Assembly: GCA_035549015.1 (NCBI GenBank)
Contig: DASZRW010000010.1
Span: forward strand, 45,865 to 109,864
Source of the DNA: JAFDZV01 sp035549015
Lineage (GTDB): Bacteria > Bacteroidota > Ignavibacteria > OLB7
DNA length: 64,000 nt
Direction: 5' to 3'
How positions within the stretch are numbered: the first letter of the stretch is position 1; every line of letters starts with the position of its first letter. Made by a program: the position numbers and the translations under genes. The notes under the pieces are model-generated. The model worked only from the letters and a program-made list of their open reading frames with translations. It ran no database searches and was not told the origin of the DNA. Below, piece after piece: positions 27,662-36,977 of this stretch.

Positions 27662-28051
27662 ATGTCAGAACACCCAGCAGAACGCGCAATGGATCTCACG
27701 ATGATCGCAGGCATTGGCGATAATCCCCTGTCGTTCACGTTCCCCCTTTCACCGTCGGTAACGGTGGTCACAACGGTTTTCGGCTCCGCCCGCAATCAGG
27801 CATCCGTGGCAATCATGAGTGGGTCGATGACTGTGTGGGTTGGGAGTATGAATCAGGTTGCTACCGTTGCGACGGTCAACATGGATCTGTACCTCGGCTC
27901 GTTGAACATCAAGAAGGGCGCCACCTTCACACTGACAATCCCGACCTCTTCGCAGGTTGGTAACGTTCTCATGCAGGCCGAACTGCAGTCGCCGCCCAAT
28001 CCCTGGTTCCCGTTCTCGGGCGTCATCGCGATGTGGCCGCTGACCAGCTGA
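27662..28051 (+). CDS. Small beta-rich module protein 1 (operon gene 1)
   Basis: 129 residues, no signal peptide, no Cys, no recognised domain. The pattern SFTFPLSPSVTVVTTVFGSA, then GSMTVWVGSMNQVATVATV, then KKGATFTLTIPTSSQVGNVL and a final FSGVIAMWPL recurs in four other places in this operon: the C-terminal half of the next gene and the three genes at its 3' end. Alternating hydrophobic residues suggest an eight-strand beta-sandwich. Start ATG at 27662 follows AAAGGAG (27645-27651). The function is unknown; being first and last in an operon with two very large proteins suggests a structural or binding subunit. Confidence 0.75.
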   Translation: MSEHPAERAMDLTMIAGIGDNPLSFTFPLSPSVTVVTTVFGSARNQASVAIMSGSMTVWVGSMNQVATVATVNMDLYLGSLNIKKGATFTLTIPTSSQVGNVLMQAELQSPPNPWFPFSGVIAMWPLTS

Positions 28052-28174
28052 TCCACGTCTCCAAGGCGTTACCTGCATCGGTGCTGAGTCCGCAGCGCCG
28101 GCATCATGCAGGCTCCGTGGCCCAAAGCCCCAGTTGTCTTCTCATTCAACTTGGAATTCAGGCGAACGATGATC

Positions 28175-28897
28175 ATGCGCAAGATCGTCGCAATGGTTGC
28201 GCTCGCCCTTCTGTGTCTGCTTGGGTCGGAGGATGCCGGTGCCGAAACCGGTTCCTCCGCCCAGAGCTTCCATCGCCGTTTCGGTTCGCTGGTTGTGGAC
28301 GGGGTGGTTGATGGAACCCGGGCGCGAGTCACGGTGAAGCTGACACTCGCGGGCGAATTTGTCGGGGAAGCGGTGTTGACACCCGATTCCTCAGGATATC
28401 GTTTTGCCACGAATGTAGGGCGCGACAGTGCCCGCGGCGCGATGCGGCTTCGTCTTGCGGCACCCCCGCAGATCTCGTCGGTGGATGCCGAGCTGGTGAC
28501 CTCGGCCTCGACGTCGGCCACTGCGCCGATCGGTTTCACCGGAAGCATGTATTCGTGGACGGCACCCGAGGATCTGATCTACGCCGAGCATGTCGTCAAT
28601 CTCACACCGGATCTCGAGGCTGTTACTACCGTGCGCGGAGCCAGCCGCACCAATGTCAGTGTTGTGCTACTCGCCGGCACCGTCCCGGTGTACACGCTCA
28701 GTGTGAATCAGGTTAGTCCCACGGCAACGATATCGGACTCGCTGGCGCTTGGCGATGTACGCATCGCATCCGGCGCAACATTCATCCTCACGATTCCCAC
28801 GACCGAACAGCTTGGGCAACTCGTGATGCAGGCAACATTCCAGTCCAGAAATATTCCGCCCACTTCCTACAGTGCAGCCATTGCCGTCTGGCACTAG
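28175..28897 (+). CDS. Secreted two-domain protein with a C-terminal beta module (operon gene 2)
   Basis: 240 residues from ATG 28175 (an ATG at 28169 is equally possible). It has a Sec signal peptide (IVAMVALALLCLLGSEDAGA), a ~100-residue N-terminal domain of unknown type (FGSLVVDGVVDGTRARVTVK) and a C-terminal domain (~130-240) clearly related to gene 1: LTPDLEAVTTVRGASRTN, TVPVYTLSVNQVSPTATI, ASGATFILTIPTTEQLGQLV and a final AAIAVWH. It is the only product of the ten-gene operon with an obvious export signal. If the module mediates self-association, this protein could tether the other products outside the inner membrane; that is inference. Confidence 0.75.
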   Translation: MRKIVAMVALALLCLLGSEDAGAETGSSAQSFHRRFGSLVVDGVVDGTRARVTVKLTLAGEFVGEAVLTPDSSGYRFATNVGRDSARGAMRLRLAAPPQISSVDAELVTSASTSATAPIGFTGSMYSWTAPEDLIYAEHVVNLTPDLEAVTTVRGASRTNVSVVLLAGTVPVYTLSVNQVSPTATISDSLALGDVRIASGATFILTIPTTEQLGQLVMQATFQSRNIPPTSYSAAIAVWH

Positions 28898-28950
28898 GCG
28901 CATCGTCGAGTCGGGCGCGGGGGTATCCCCTGAAGGAGTGATGAGGTGTG

Positions 28951-31900
28951 ATGAGCGATTCAACACCGAGCTTCGTGCAGGTTCTTTCCTCGAAGTTGTT
29001 CGTGATGCCGCGCAACGCCGGCGATGTGGGCTGGTGCGCATACCTGCTGGGCCGGAACGACGTGCCGCCTCCGCCCCCCGACAACACCATTACGATAGCG
29101 CAGTCGTTCAACACCTACAACGGCCACTACCTGTTTGCCCTCACCGCGCCGACGTTCGCGGACGAGACGCAGGTGGACCAGTTCATCACCGCCGTGCGCA
29201 CCTATCTGGACGGCTGCTTCGGTGTATTCGGCCAGCCGTTCAACGGCCAGGCCTGCGCCTGGATACCGAACGTGAGCAATCCCGCATCACCGGTGTTCGG
29301 ACGCTGCGGCGGCTACGCGTTCTCCTTCGCGGCGGACCTGGGCGGCCCGGTGCTGCAATCCAACTTCAACAATCCGCTCGGCAACCAGCTCACGCTCTCG
29401 GCCGGCATCGGGACGCCGCTCACGTACAACGCCACCGGCCTGGTAGTGAATGCCAGCGGCGGCGTCACCGGCGTCAGCCTGATTACGTCGCCCGATTCCG
29501 GCAAGGCGCCCAGCATCACGGCGAATCAGGCAACGATTCCCTTCGTGGGCCAGTACTCCGGGTGCTTCCTGCTTGGTGGGACCATCAAGACCGCCGTCAC
29601 GCTCGCATACTTCAACGCCGGCGTGCGCTACTCGTTCAGTAACAGCGGCTCCACCCTCTCCCAGAACTACCCGGTTGTTGTCACCAGTACGCCCGGCACT
29701 ACGCTCAACTACATCGGCGCGATAGATCCGCTCGATCCGGTGAACGGCAGCAGCAGCGGCACCGTGAATGTCAATGCCGGGCTTCTCCGCACGCTCCTGG
29801 CACCCACGGTTACCGGGAGCAGTATGCCGGAGCTCGCAAGCTGGCTGCGCACCCGCGACAACCGGAGCATCGGCCTGGTGCCGCTGGGGAGCGGCGATGT
29901 GACGAGCGGCCCGGCTCCCTTCTCCGGCGCCTTCATCTTCGAGTATGCCGGCGCGCAACCGACGACGCCCACCGTGGCGCCGCTCTACATGACCTATGCC
30001 GGCGACTTCGGCCTTGCGGTTGCCGGCACGTCCTCCGGCTCGACGAGTGGAGATGCCGCCACCTGCAACCTGCTCTGCGGACTGTTCGGATCGGAGACGA
30101 TGACCTTCCGCCCCTATGTGGCGAACGGAGCGTACGATCCGCTCCGCTTCGTTCCGCGCAACGCCGCATATGCGCCGGTGTTTCCGTTCGCATCGGCCAC
30201 GCTGAACGATCCAACCAGCGGCGCGGTGGGGGAGCGGCTGAAGAAGGATTACCTGACATCGTGGTGCATGATCGTAGGAGGGAAGGCCACCTACGATGCG
30301 CAGCCGGAGGCCAGTCCGCTCTACGTTCCGGACTGCTCCGGCAAGCCGCCCGATGTGCCGGTGCTCGGTGTATACCCGGTGGAAACGATACTGCTGGACA
30401 AGCCCGGGTTCGCCGTGCCGCTTGCCGTCTATGCCGGCGTGCCGACGGCACAGCAGGTGTTCTCGCAGGACCAGTTGACCACGTACGAAAGCCAGATCGT
30501 CTCGCCGACGCGCAAGTCCCTGATTGCCAAGTCCGTGGAGCAGTTGATCAGCGCGGACAAGCTGGCGCGCCGCGCGCGGCTGCTTGCGGGGACGGCCGTT
30601 GCAGCCGATGCCCCAACGCAGACCACCACGCCGCAGGGTCTTCTTGCGCAGGTTGCGAAGGGAAGTGTCGGCTCGGACTACGTGAAGGTGACGCTTGCCC
30701 AGTCGGAGCCGGCGCCCGATCGTCCGCCGGAGATGGTGTTCTGGAATCTGGAGACGCCGCTGCAGAATCTCTTCCAGACGAACCAGTTGTTCAGCGTGGT
30801 GGTGAATCCGAAGAACCTGGGCGAACTGATCAGCGAGCAGCCCGTCAACGATCCAACCGGTCCGGCCTTCTACAACACGGTGACGATCACCGATTGGACG
30901 ATGGCGGCCAACGTCGGCAACGGCGTGATGGCCACGGACTATCGCAACGTGATGATCATGAAGTTCGGCGACGGCACCGTGCAGCAGCGTGTGGCGAACC
31001 CGAACAAGTGGATCGCAACGGACCAGTTCTCCGTGATGGAGAACGTGGGGGATATAAGCGTTGCGCTTACCGGCCTGTCGCAGTGGCTGCAGAACTTCAT
31101 CGCGGCGGCGATCGCCGAGGCCACGGTGAAGAACAATCATCTCTACAAGAACTTCGCCCGCGTTGTCACCGATCCCAACTGGAACGGCATTCTGGTGGTC
31201 CGTGCGGACGTGCCCAACCTGCCGGACCAGATACGGGGTCTTGCCGCCGGCATCGACTTCACGCGGTTCGAGGCGCATCACTTCGGCGTGACGGTGAGCA
31301 GGGTGGAGGTGGATGGCTGCAACATCAAGATCTCCGGACCCAGCAGCATGTTCGGGCTGATCGACTATCAGCTCCCGCTCTACCAGCAGAACGTCGCCAG
31401 CGGAGGCAATCCCGATGTGCCGCTGGGGCTTGGGGTAAGCGGGCCGTACAACTTCACCGTGCTGCAGCTCCAGGCGCTCTTCATCAACAGCACGATGGTG
31501 GATTTCCAGAGCCGTGTGCAGCTCACCACCAACACGCTCTACGACACGCGTGTGATCGAGACCTACTCCATATTCGGAAGAAGCGCGGCGAACGCGGTGG
31601 TGCTGAAGGGAAGCTATCAGACACAGGGAAAAACCTCCACCTATGTCTTCGAGCAGAACACTCCCACGGTGTTCATCGTGGACAGCAATCTGTTCAACGC
31701 GATCGCGTTCAGCCGCGTGCAGTTCAACACGCTGACAACGGGAAGCGGTGCAACGGCCACGATCGCCAGCCGCTTCCTGATCTGGGGCGTGTTCGACTTC
31801 GCGAAGCTGGAGGATGCCGCCAACAATCCGTTCGATATGCTCTCCTTCGGGTCCCCCGCGGATACACCGCCGGGACAGCGGGGGAAGGGGCTGGCATACT

Positions 31901-32721
31901 CCAACCTGCAGATCCTGCTCAGCTCGCCGGCTGATGCGCCGAACGCGGTCACCTACACGTTCGACTCCGGCGGCATCGGCTTCGACCTCGCCAACAGCAA
32001 GGCTCGCGACGGAAGCCTGTTCCCGACGTTCGCGCTGCAGCTGGACAGCTTCATCGCCGCGCCGGCCGGCAAGCGCCCGGCGGACTACGGCTATCTGCCG
32101 GTGCGGGTGGGCGTTCCGATCACCGAGCTCTCCGGGCCGTGGTACGGCGTTGTCTACAAGATCACCATGGGAACCCCGGGAGCACTTGTCTCCGGTGCCG
32201 GGTTCGAGTCGCGGATGCTGATGGCGTGGAGCCCGCAGACGCTGGCCAGCGGCGACACGTACTCCGCCTTCGCCGGCCTCCAGTTGCCCGGCGCCGCGCC
32301 GGGGGCAAAGCTGATGAGCCTGCAGGGAGTGCTGAAGGTTTCCATCGACAGCATCGTGCTTACGTACGATCCGGTTGTCGGCAGCGAGAAGAAGGCCTTC
32401 AACCTCAAGCTCAACAACATGGGCCTGAAGTTCCTCGGTATCGTGAAGCTGCCGCCGGGAGCCACCATCAACTTCTTCCTCTTCGGCGATCCCAACAGCA
32501 CGGGGAGCCTTGGCTGGTACGCGGCCTACAACAAGAATCCGAAGAGCGCCCAGCCGCTGCTGGTGCCGGTTCCGGATGTGCATCCCGAGGAGCTGCCGGC
32601 GTACGAGGTTGTTGCCATCGAGGTGGAGAGCCTTGCGGAATCGATCGCCGAGGGAGCCGCGCCGAAGCTGGTGCGCAGGCAGCGCGATTCCTATCCGCCC
32701 GGCGGAAGGGAGCGTGGGTGA
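28951..32721 (+). CDS. Large beta-rich protein of unknown family (operon gene 3)
   Basis: 1,256 residues, no signal peptide, no transmembrane segment. The ATG at 28951 follows AAGGAG (28933-28938); the preceding GTG at 28948 is in frame. Composition is rich in Gly, Ala, Ser, Thr, Asn and Pro, with long runs of alternating hydrophobic residues typical of beta-structure. Recognisable landmarks are a Pro-rich VPPPPPDN near residue 50, a helical stretch near 520-550 (SPTRKSLIAKSVEQLISADKL), a ~120-residue segment around 640-760 (FWNLETPLQNLFQTNQLFSV), and a conserved-looking end FFLFGDPNSTGSLGWYAAYN. I recognise no family with a function. Its stop overlaps the start of the first nuclease gene (TGATG), so translation is coupled. 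Confidence 0.75.
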   Translation: MSDSTPSFVQVLSSKLFVMPRNAGDVGWCAYLLGRNDVPPPPPDNTITIAQSFNTYNGHYLFALTAPTFADETQVDQFITAVRTYLDGCFGVFGQPFNGQACAWIPNVSNPASPVFGRCGGYAFSFAADLGGPVLQSNFNNPLGNQLTLSAGIGTPLTYNATGLVVNASGGVTGVSLITSPDSGKAPSITANQATIPFVGQYSGCFLLGGTIKTAVTLAYFNAGVRYSFSNSGSTLSQNYPVVVTSTPGTTLNYIGAIDPLDPVNGSSSGTVNVNAGLLRTLLAPTVTGSSMPELASWLRTRDNRSIGLVPLGSGDVTSGPAPFSGAFIFEYAGAQPTTPTVAPLYMTYAGDFGLAVAGTSSGSTSGDAATCNLLCGLFGSETMTFRPYVANGAYDPLRFVPRNAAYAPVFPFASATLNDPTSGAVGERLKKDYLTSWCMIVGGKATYDAQPEASPLYVPDCSGKPPDVPVLGVYPVETILLDKPGFAVPLAVYAGVPTAQQVFSQDQLTTYESQIVSPTRKSLIAKSVEQLISADKLARRARLLAGTAVAADAPTQTTTPQGLLAQVAKGSVGSDYVKVTLAQSEPAPDRPPEMVFWNLETPLQNLFQTNQLFSVVVNPKNLGELISEQPVNDPTGPAFYNTVTITDWTMAANVGNGVMATDYRNVMIMKFGDGTVQQRVANPNKWIATDQFSVMENVGDISVALTGLSQWLQNFIAAAIAEATVKNNHLYKNFARVVTDPNWNGILVVRADVPNLPDQIRGLAAGIDFTRFEAHHFGVTVSRVEVDGCNIKISGPSSMFGLIDYQLPLYQQNVASGGNPDVPLGLGVSGPYNFTVLQLQALFINSTMVDFQSRVQLTTNTLYDTRVIETYSIFGRSAANAVVLKGSYQTQGKTSTYVFEQNTPTVFIVDSNLFNAIAFSRVQFNTLTTGSGATATIASRFLIWGVFDFAKLEDAANNPFDMLSFGSPADTPPGQRGKGLAYSNLQILLSSPADAPNAVTYTFDSGGIGFDLANSKARDGSLFPTFALQLDSFIAAPAGKRPADYGYLPVRVGVPITELSGPWYGVVYKITMGTPGALVSGAGFESRMLMAWSPQTLASGDTYSAFAGLQLPGAAPGAKLMSLQGVLKVSIDSIVLTYDPVVGSEKKAFNLKLNNMGLKFLGIVKLPPGATINFFLFGDPNSTGSLGWYAAYNKNPKSAQPLLVPVPDVHPEELPAYEVVAIEVESLAESIAEGAAPKLVRRQRDSYPPGGRERG

Positions 32722-34073
32722 TGGCGCTGCGCGTGCTCTTCTGGAACATCCAGGATTTCGGTCTCAACAAGATCGCCAATCCGAGCACGAAGCCGCAGAA
32801 GGGGGCCGGCAAGAAGACGCGGGCCGTTGCCTCCGCGGAACGGAAGGACTACGTCCTCGCGCATCTGACGGCCCTCGATCCCGAGCCGGATATCGTAGTG
32901 ATCGTGGAACTGGAGACCACATACATCGAACGCGGGCGCCTGGTGACGAGCAAGGCGATCAACGCGGCCAATACGCTGCTCGATGCGCTTCGAGGCGGTA
33001 CGGACGCGGCGGGAGAGTGGATGCTTGTTCCACCGTTGCAGACGGGGAACAAGGAGGGGGTGATGGTGTTCTACAACTCCACGAAGCTGGCCCTTACCGG
33101 GCCGTACCTCTGGCCCGGTGGCGATGGCGGGACGTCGTCGAAGGATGCGGATCCCAATGACTATCCCGCCGAACTCGCCGGGTGGCTCCCGGCGGCGCGC
33201 GTCGTGCCGGACGGCGCGAGGTTCAACAAGGGGAAGCCGGAACGGCAATGCGCCGGGCGCGTGGAGTTCAGCTACAACAAGTTCGCCGGCAAGGCCCAGC
33301 GCGGCAAGCCGATCGTGTTCGCAGACACGGCGAGGGCACCCTACATGGTCACGTTTGCCGAGCTCTCCCCCGATGACGACAGCGTCGTGACGAGGAACAT
33401 CACGCTCTTCGCGGTTCACTCCCCGGCCAGCTACAGTGCCGGAGCGTACCTGGAGAACCTTGCCAAGTCCACGCAGTTCACCGAGGACAACATCGGCAAC
33501 GAGGTTCGGATCATCGCCGGCGATTTCAACGTGAACGTGATGTCGAAGCCGCCGGACTTCACGGAGAGCGCGCGGTATCGGCCGCTGCAGATTCGCAACT
33601 ACCAGCTCGAGCTTGCTCCGCTGGCCGTGCCTCCCGCTGCTCCGGCGGGCTATGCCGGCTACTTCGCCACGCACATACAGCCGCGAACCAAGGCGGTGTA
33701 CTGGAGCACGGCGGCGAACACGGTGTACTATCCCGCATACGGCTACAGCGGCAGCGACCAGCGCGCCAACTTCTATGCGATCGACAACATCTTCACGCGC
33801 TATGGTTCCAAGGTGGTTGCCCCGGATCCGAACAACATGACGGTGATGAACGGCATCGTGGGTTCGCCGTACAACCTTCATCCGGTTCCGAAGGCGGACA
33901 CACCGCCGGGAACACTCGTCTTCCCGATCGCGATGGACGCGGCTGCCTTCCAGGCGCCTCCGGCCGAGGGGCCTGACGACGACGACGGCCTGCATACCTC
34001 GTTCCGAGGCTGGCTCAACTACGGCAAGATCCGCAGCACCAGCGATCACCTGGCGCTGGTGATCGATGTGTAG
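32721..34073 (+). CDS. DNase I-fold endonuclease/exonuclease/phosphatase family protein 1 (operon gene 4)
   Basis: 450 residues. The EEP (DNase I/exonuclease III/sphingomyelinase) catalytic set is complete: N9 in VLFWNIQDF, metal ligand E63 in VIVELETTY, H233 in FAVHSPAS (compare the DNase I HSAP motif), D268 and N270 in GDFNVNV, and D442-H443 in STSDHLALVIDV. The family hydrolyses phosphodiester or phosphomonoester bonds with a divalent metal; DNA, RNA, lipid or inositol-phosphate substrates are all possible. No signal peptide. It overlaps the stop of the 1,256-residue gene by one base and is followed by two close paralogues, so all four are probably made in fixed ratio. Confidence 0.88.
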   Translation: MALRVLFWNIQDFGLNKIANPSTKPQKGAGKKTRAVASAERKDYVLAHLTALDPEPDIVVIVELETTYIERGRLVTSKAINAANTLLDALRGGTDAAGEWMLVPPLQTGNKEGVMVFYNSTKLALTGPYLWPGGDGGTSSKDADPNDYPAELAGWLPAARVVPDGARFNKGKPERQCAGRVEFSYNKFAGKAQRGKPIVFADTARAPYMVTFAELSPDDDSVVTRNITLFAVHSPASYSAGAYLENLAKSTQFTEDNIGNEVRIIAGDFNVNVMSKPPDFTESARYRPLQIRNYQLELAPLAVPPAAPAGYAGYFATHIQPRTKAVYWSTAANTVYYPAYGYSGSDQRANFYAIDNIFTRYGSKVVAPDPNNMTVMNGIVGSPYNLHPVPKADTPPGTLVFPIAMDAAAFQAPPAEGPDDDDGLHTSFRGWLNYGKIRSTSDHLALVIDV

Positions 34074-34150
34074 GGGGGAGGCGTTCGTCCGGCGCCGAAG
34101 CGGAGAGAATTGGTTCTCCAGCCAACATTCATACGCAACAGGAGAATGCG

Positions 34151-35500
34151 ATGCCGATTCGCGTGCTCTTCTGGAACATCGAAAACTTCAGCATCAACAA
34201 GATTGCCAACCCGAGCACGCGCCGCCGGCAGACCGGGAGCGGGAAGCTGACCAGTGCGGAGTCCTCGCAGGAACGGGCCAGCTACATCCTCGATCATGTC
34301 ATCGAGACGCAGCCGGACATCTTCATGGTGGTAGAACTGGAGACTCCGTATGTCGAGCGCGGCCGTCTGGTAACCGGCAACGGTGTGAACGCCTCGCTGG
34401 CGCTGCTGGAGATGCTGCGATCGGGCACACGCAACCAGCGCCGGTGGATGCTGGTCCCCCCGCTGCAGACCGGGAAGAAGGAGGGGGTGGCGGTTTTCTA
34501 CAACTCCAGAAAGCTGGTATTCACCGGGCCCTATGGATGGAGCGGCGGCGCTGGAGGCCGGGCGCGGAGTACGGGGGAGCGGGCGGACTATCCGACCGCC
34601 TTCAGAGAGTGCCTGCCGGGCGATCGAACGGTTCCGCAGGGAGCGCTCTTCAGCGGAGGCCGTTCCGAGCGGCGTTGTGCGGGGTGTGTGGATTTCACGA
34701 GGATTGTCCTCCGGCAAAGCGGGATGAAGGTCAAGGTGATCACCGAGCCGATCGACTACGGCGTAGCGCGCGCTCCGTTCATGACAACGTTCTGTGAGAT
34801 CGAACCGGACACCGACATGGTGTTGCGGAACATCACGCTCTTCGGGATTCATGCTCCCGCCAGCGGCGGCCATGCAAACGCCTATCTGCGCGACCTGGCC
34901 AAGAACGATCAGATCATCGAGACGAACGAACTCACCGAGGTGCGGGTGATCGGCGGCGACTTCAACGTGAACGTGGTGACGAAGGAGCTTCTCCCGGCGA
35001 CGCCGTATACCGATCTCCAGCAGAGGCATTACGCGCTCGGCCTCAGGCCGCTTGCGGTTGCTCCGCAGGATCCACGTGGGTATCGCACCTACTTCGGCAC
35101 GCACATGAAGGGGCGCAAGAGCGCGAAGTATTGGAGCACCGCGAGCGAGAGGGTGTACTATCCCGGATATGGATACATGGGCGCGGATAAGGCGAACTAC
35201 ATCGCCATCGACAACTTCTTCACGCGCTACGGCCAGAATCTCAATCCGCCGAACGAGAACAACATGACGGTGATCAACGGCGTTGTGGGCTCTCCCTATA
35301 CGCTGCACCAGGTGCCGGAGCCCGGAACGCCAATGGGAACGGTGGAGTATCCGATCGCGATGCCCGGCATGCGGTTCAGCGACCCTCCCGCCGTTGGGCC
35401 GCCGTACGCCGGCGGCATTCACCGGCTGTTCCGCGGATGGAACAACTTCGGCCGTATCCGGAGCACCAGCGATCACCTGGCTCTCGTGATCGATATCTGA
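34151..35500 (+). CDS. DNase I-fold endonuclease/exonuclease/phosphatase family protein 2 (operon gene 5)
   Basis: 449 residues, collinear with its neighbours 1 and 3 over the whole length. Catalytic residues are all present: N9 (VLFWNIENF), E62 (VVELETPY), H234 (FGIHAPASG), D270 and N272 (GDFNVNV) and D441-H442 (STSDHLALVIDI). Shared non-catalytic signatures include NKIANPST near residue 16, WMLVPPLQTGKKEGV and the aromatic stretch YYPGYGYMGADKANY. There is an AGGAG ribosome site before the ATG at 34151. Between ~140 and 200 it diverges most from the other two, which may mark the substrate-contact loop. No signal peptide is visible. Confidence 0.88.
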   Translation: MPIRVLFWNIENFSINKIANPSTRRRQTGSGKLTSAESSQERASYILDHVIETQPDIFMVVELETPYVERGRLVTGNGVNASLALLEMLRSGTRNQRRWMLVPPLQTGKKEGVAVFYNSRKLVFTGPYGWSGGAGGRARSTGERADYPTAFRECLPGDRTVPQGALFSGGRSERRCAGCVDFTRIVLRQSGMKVKVITEPIDYGVARAPFMTTFCEIEPDTDMVLRNITLFGIHAPASGGHANAYLRDLAKNDQIIETNELTEVRVIGGDFNVNVVTKELLPATPYTDLQQRHYALGLRPLAVAPQDPRGYRTYFGTHMKGRKSAKYWSTASERVYYPGYGYMGADKANYIAIDNFFTRYGQNLNPPNENNMTVINGVVGSPYTLHQVPEPGTPMGTVEYPIAMPGMRFSDPPAVGPPYAGGIHRLFRGWNNFGRIRSTSDHLALVIDI

Positions 35501-35575
35501 AACCCCGATAGATCAATCATGCATGCCGCAGCACGGCATGCATGCACGGAATATCTCAGCAGAAGGAAGCCAGCG

Positions 35576-36916
35576 ATGCCCGTTCGCATTCTCTACTGGA
35601 ACATCGAGAAGTTCGCGCTGAACAAGATCGGCAATCCCAGAACCAACAAACGCCAGAAGGGGTCGTCGCTTGCGCAGGCGCAGGCGGCCGCCGACCGGCT
35701 GGAGTACATCACCGATCAGATAACGGCCGCCAATCCGGAGATCATCGTGGTGGTGGAGGTGGCCACCGGCTTCGACGCGGCCGGGCGGCTGGTGCGCGGC
35801 GCCGGACGGAACGGCGCGCTGGCGCTGCTGGACGAGATCCGGGATGCAACCAACGATGACGACTGGATGCTGGTGCCGCCGCTGCAGACCGGGCCGAACG
35901 AGGCAGTTGCGGTCTACTATCTCTCCACCAATCTCTACTTCAGCGGGCCCAACCGCTGGCCCGGCGGCGGCGGCGCAACCTCGCAGGGAGCCGGCGGCTA
36001 CGGCGATTATCCGAACGACTTCGACGACACGCTCCCGAACAGGGATGTTCCGGACGATGCGATCTACAACCACGGCCAGCAGGAAGATCAGTGCGCGGCC
36101 TGTGTCGCCTTCACCTACAATGCGAACCAGCCGCTGGTGCAGGGGCAGCTTATTCCCTACCTGGGCCGCGCTCCCTACATGGTCTCGTTTGCGGAGGTGG
36201 ACGGCAATGACGATGTGATTTCGAACATCACGCTCTTCATTGTGCACGCACCGGCGAACAACTTCGGTGCGACCGCGTTTCTCAACGAGCTCGCCGACGT
36301 GGAGGAGATCACCACCGCACCGTTGGCCGACGAGATCATGGTGGTGCTTGGCGATTTCAATGTCAATGTCATGTCGGCACCGCCGGCATTCACCGAGCGC
36401 GGGGCCTATCTGCCTCTGCAGGTTGCCGGATACGGGCTGGTATGGAAGCCGCTCATGGTTCCTCCGGCGCCGGTTCTCGGATACGAGGGCTACTATGCCA
36501 CTCACATCCGGCGCCCCAACAACGCCGTCTACTGGAGCACGCAGGCTCTGACCACGTACTATCCGGGCTACGGCTACATCGGCGCGGATCTGGTGCAGAA
36601 CCTGTATGCGATCGACAACGCCTTCGTGAAGTATGGCAACGGGCTGGCTCCCCCGGTGAACAACAACGCCACCATCCAGAACGGCATCGTGGGGTCGCCC
36701 TACACGGTGAACCCCGCCCCGGGCCCGGGCGTGCCGGTTGGGACCGTTGTGTCCAACATCAGGATGGCCGGCGGCTGGGGGGGAGGTGCGTTCCAGAATC
36801 CTCCGGCGCAGGGCCCTCCCTTCTCCGTGGGGCGATGGAGTTCGTTCAAGGGATGGGCCAACTACGGCTTCATCAGAAGCACGAGCGATCACCTGGCATT
36901 GATTTTCGATATCTGA
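35576..36916 (+). CDS. DNase I-fold endonuclease/exonuclease/phosphatase family protein 3 (operon gene 6)
   Basis: 446 residues from ATG 35576, which follows AAGGAAG; upstream codons to 35519 are not related to the paralogues. Catalytic residues are intact: N9 (ILYWNIEKF), E61 (VVVEVATGF; the second Glu of the ELET motif is Ala here), H224 (FIVHAPAN), D260 and N262 (GDFNVNV) and D438-H439 (STSDHLALIFDI). It is slightly shorter and carries more Ala and Gln in the first 40 residues. Three full-length paralogues kept active side by side argues that they do different jobs or are needed in quantity, rather than being decaying duplicates. Confidence 0.88.
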   Translation: MPVRILYWNIEKFALNKIGNPRTNKRQKGSSLAQAQAAADRLEYITDQITAANPEIIVVVEVATGFDAAGRLVRGAGRNGALALLDEIRDATNDDDWMLVPPLQTGPNEAVAVYYLSTNLYFSGPNRWPGGGGATSQGAGGYGDYPNDFDDTLPNRDVPDDAIYNHGQQEDQCAACVAFTYNANQPLVQGQLIPYLGRAPYMVSFAEVDGNDDVISNITLFIVHAPANNFGATAFLNELADVEEITTAPLADEIMVVLGDFNVNVMSAPPAFTERGAYLPLQVAGYGLVWKPLMVPPAPVLGYEGYYATHIRRPNNAVYWSTQALTTYYPGYGYIGADLVQNLYAIDNAFVKYGNGLAPPVNNNATIQNGIVGSPYTVNPAPGPGVPVGTVVSNIRMAGGWGGGAFQNPPAQGPPFSVGRWSSFKGWANYGFIRSTSDHLALIFDI

Positions 36917-36977
36917 GACATTCATGATGCCCGGGCCGCATGGCTGCGTGCCCGGGCGATACATATAGGGAGCCGTC

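Noticed and set aside
29287..32583. 1,098-codon minus-strand open frame opposite the 1,256-residue gene
   Set aside because: Same shadow effect; Arg/His/Glu-rich composition without domains, and the + frame has a ribosome site and overlaps correctly with the next gene.
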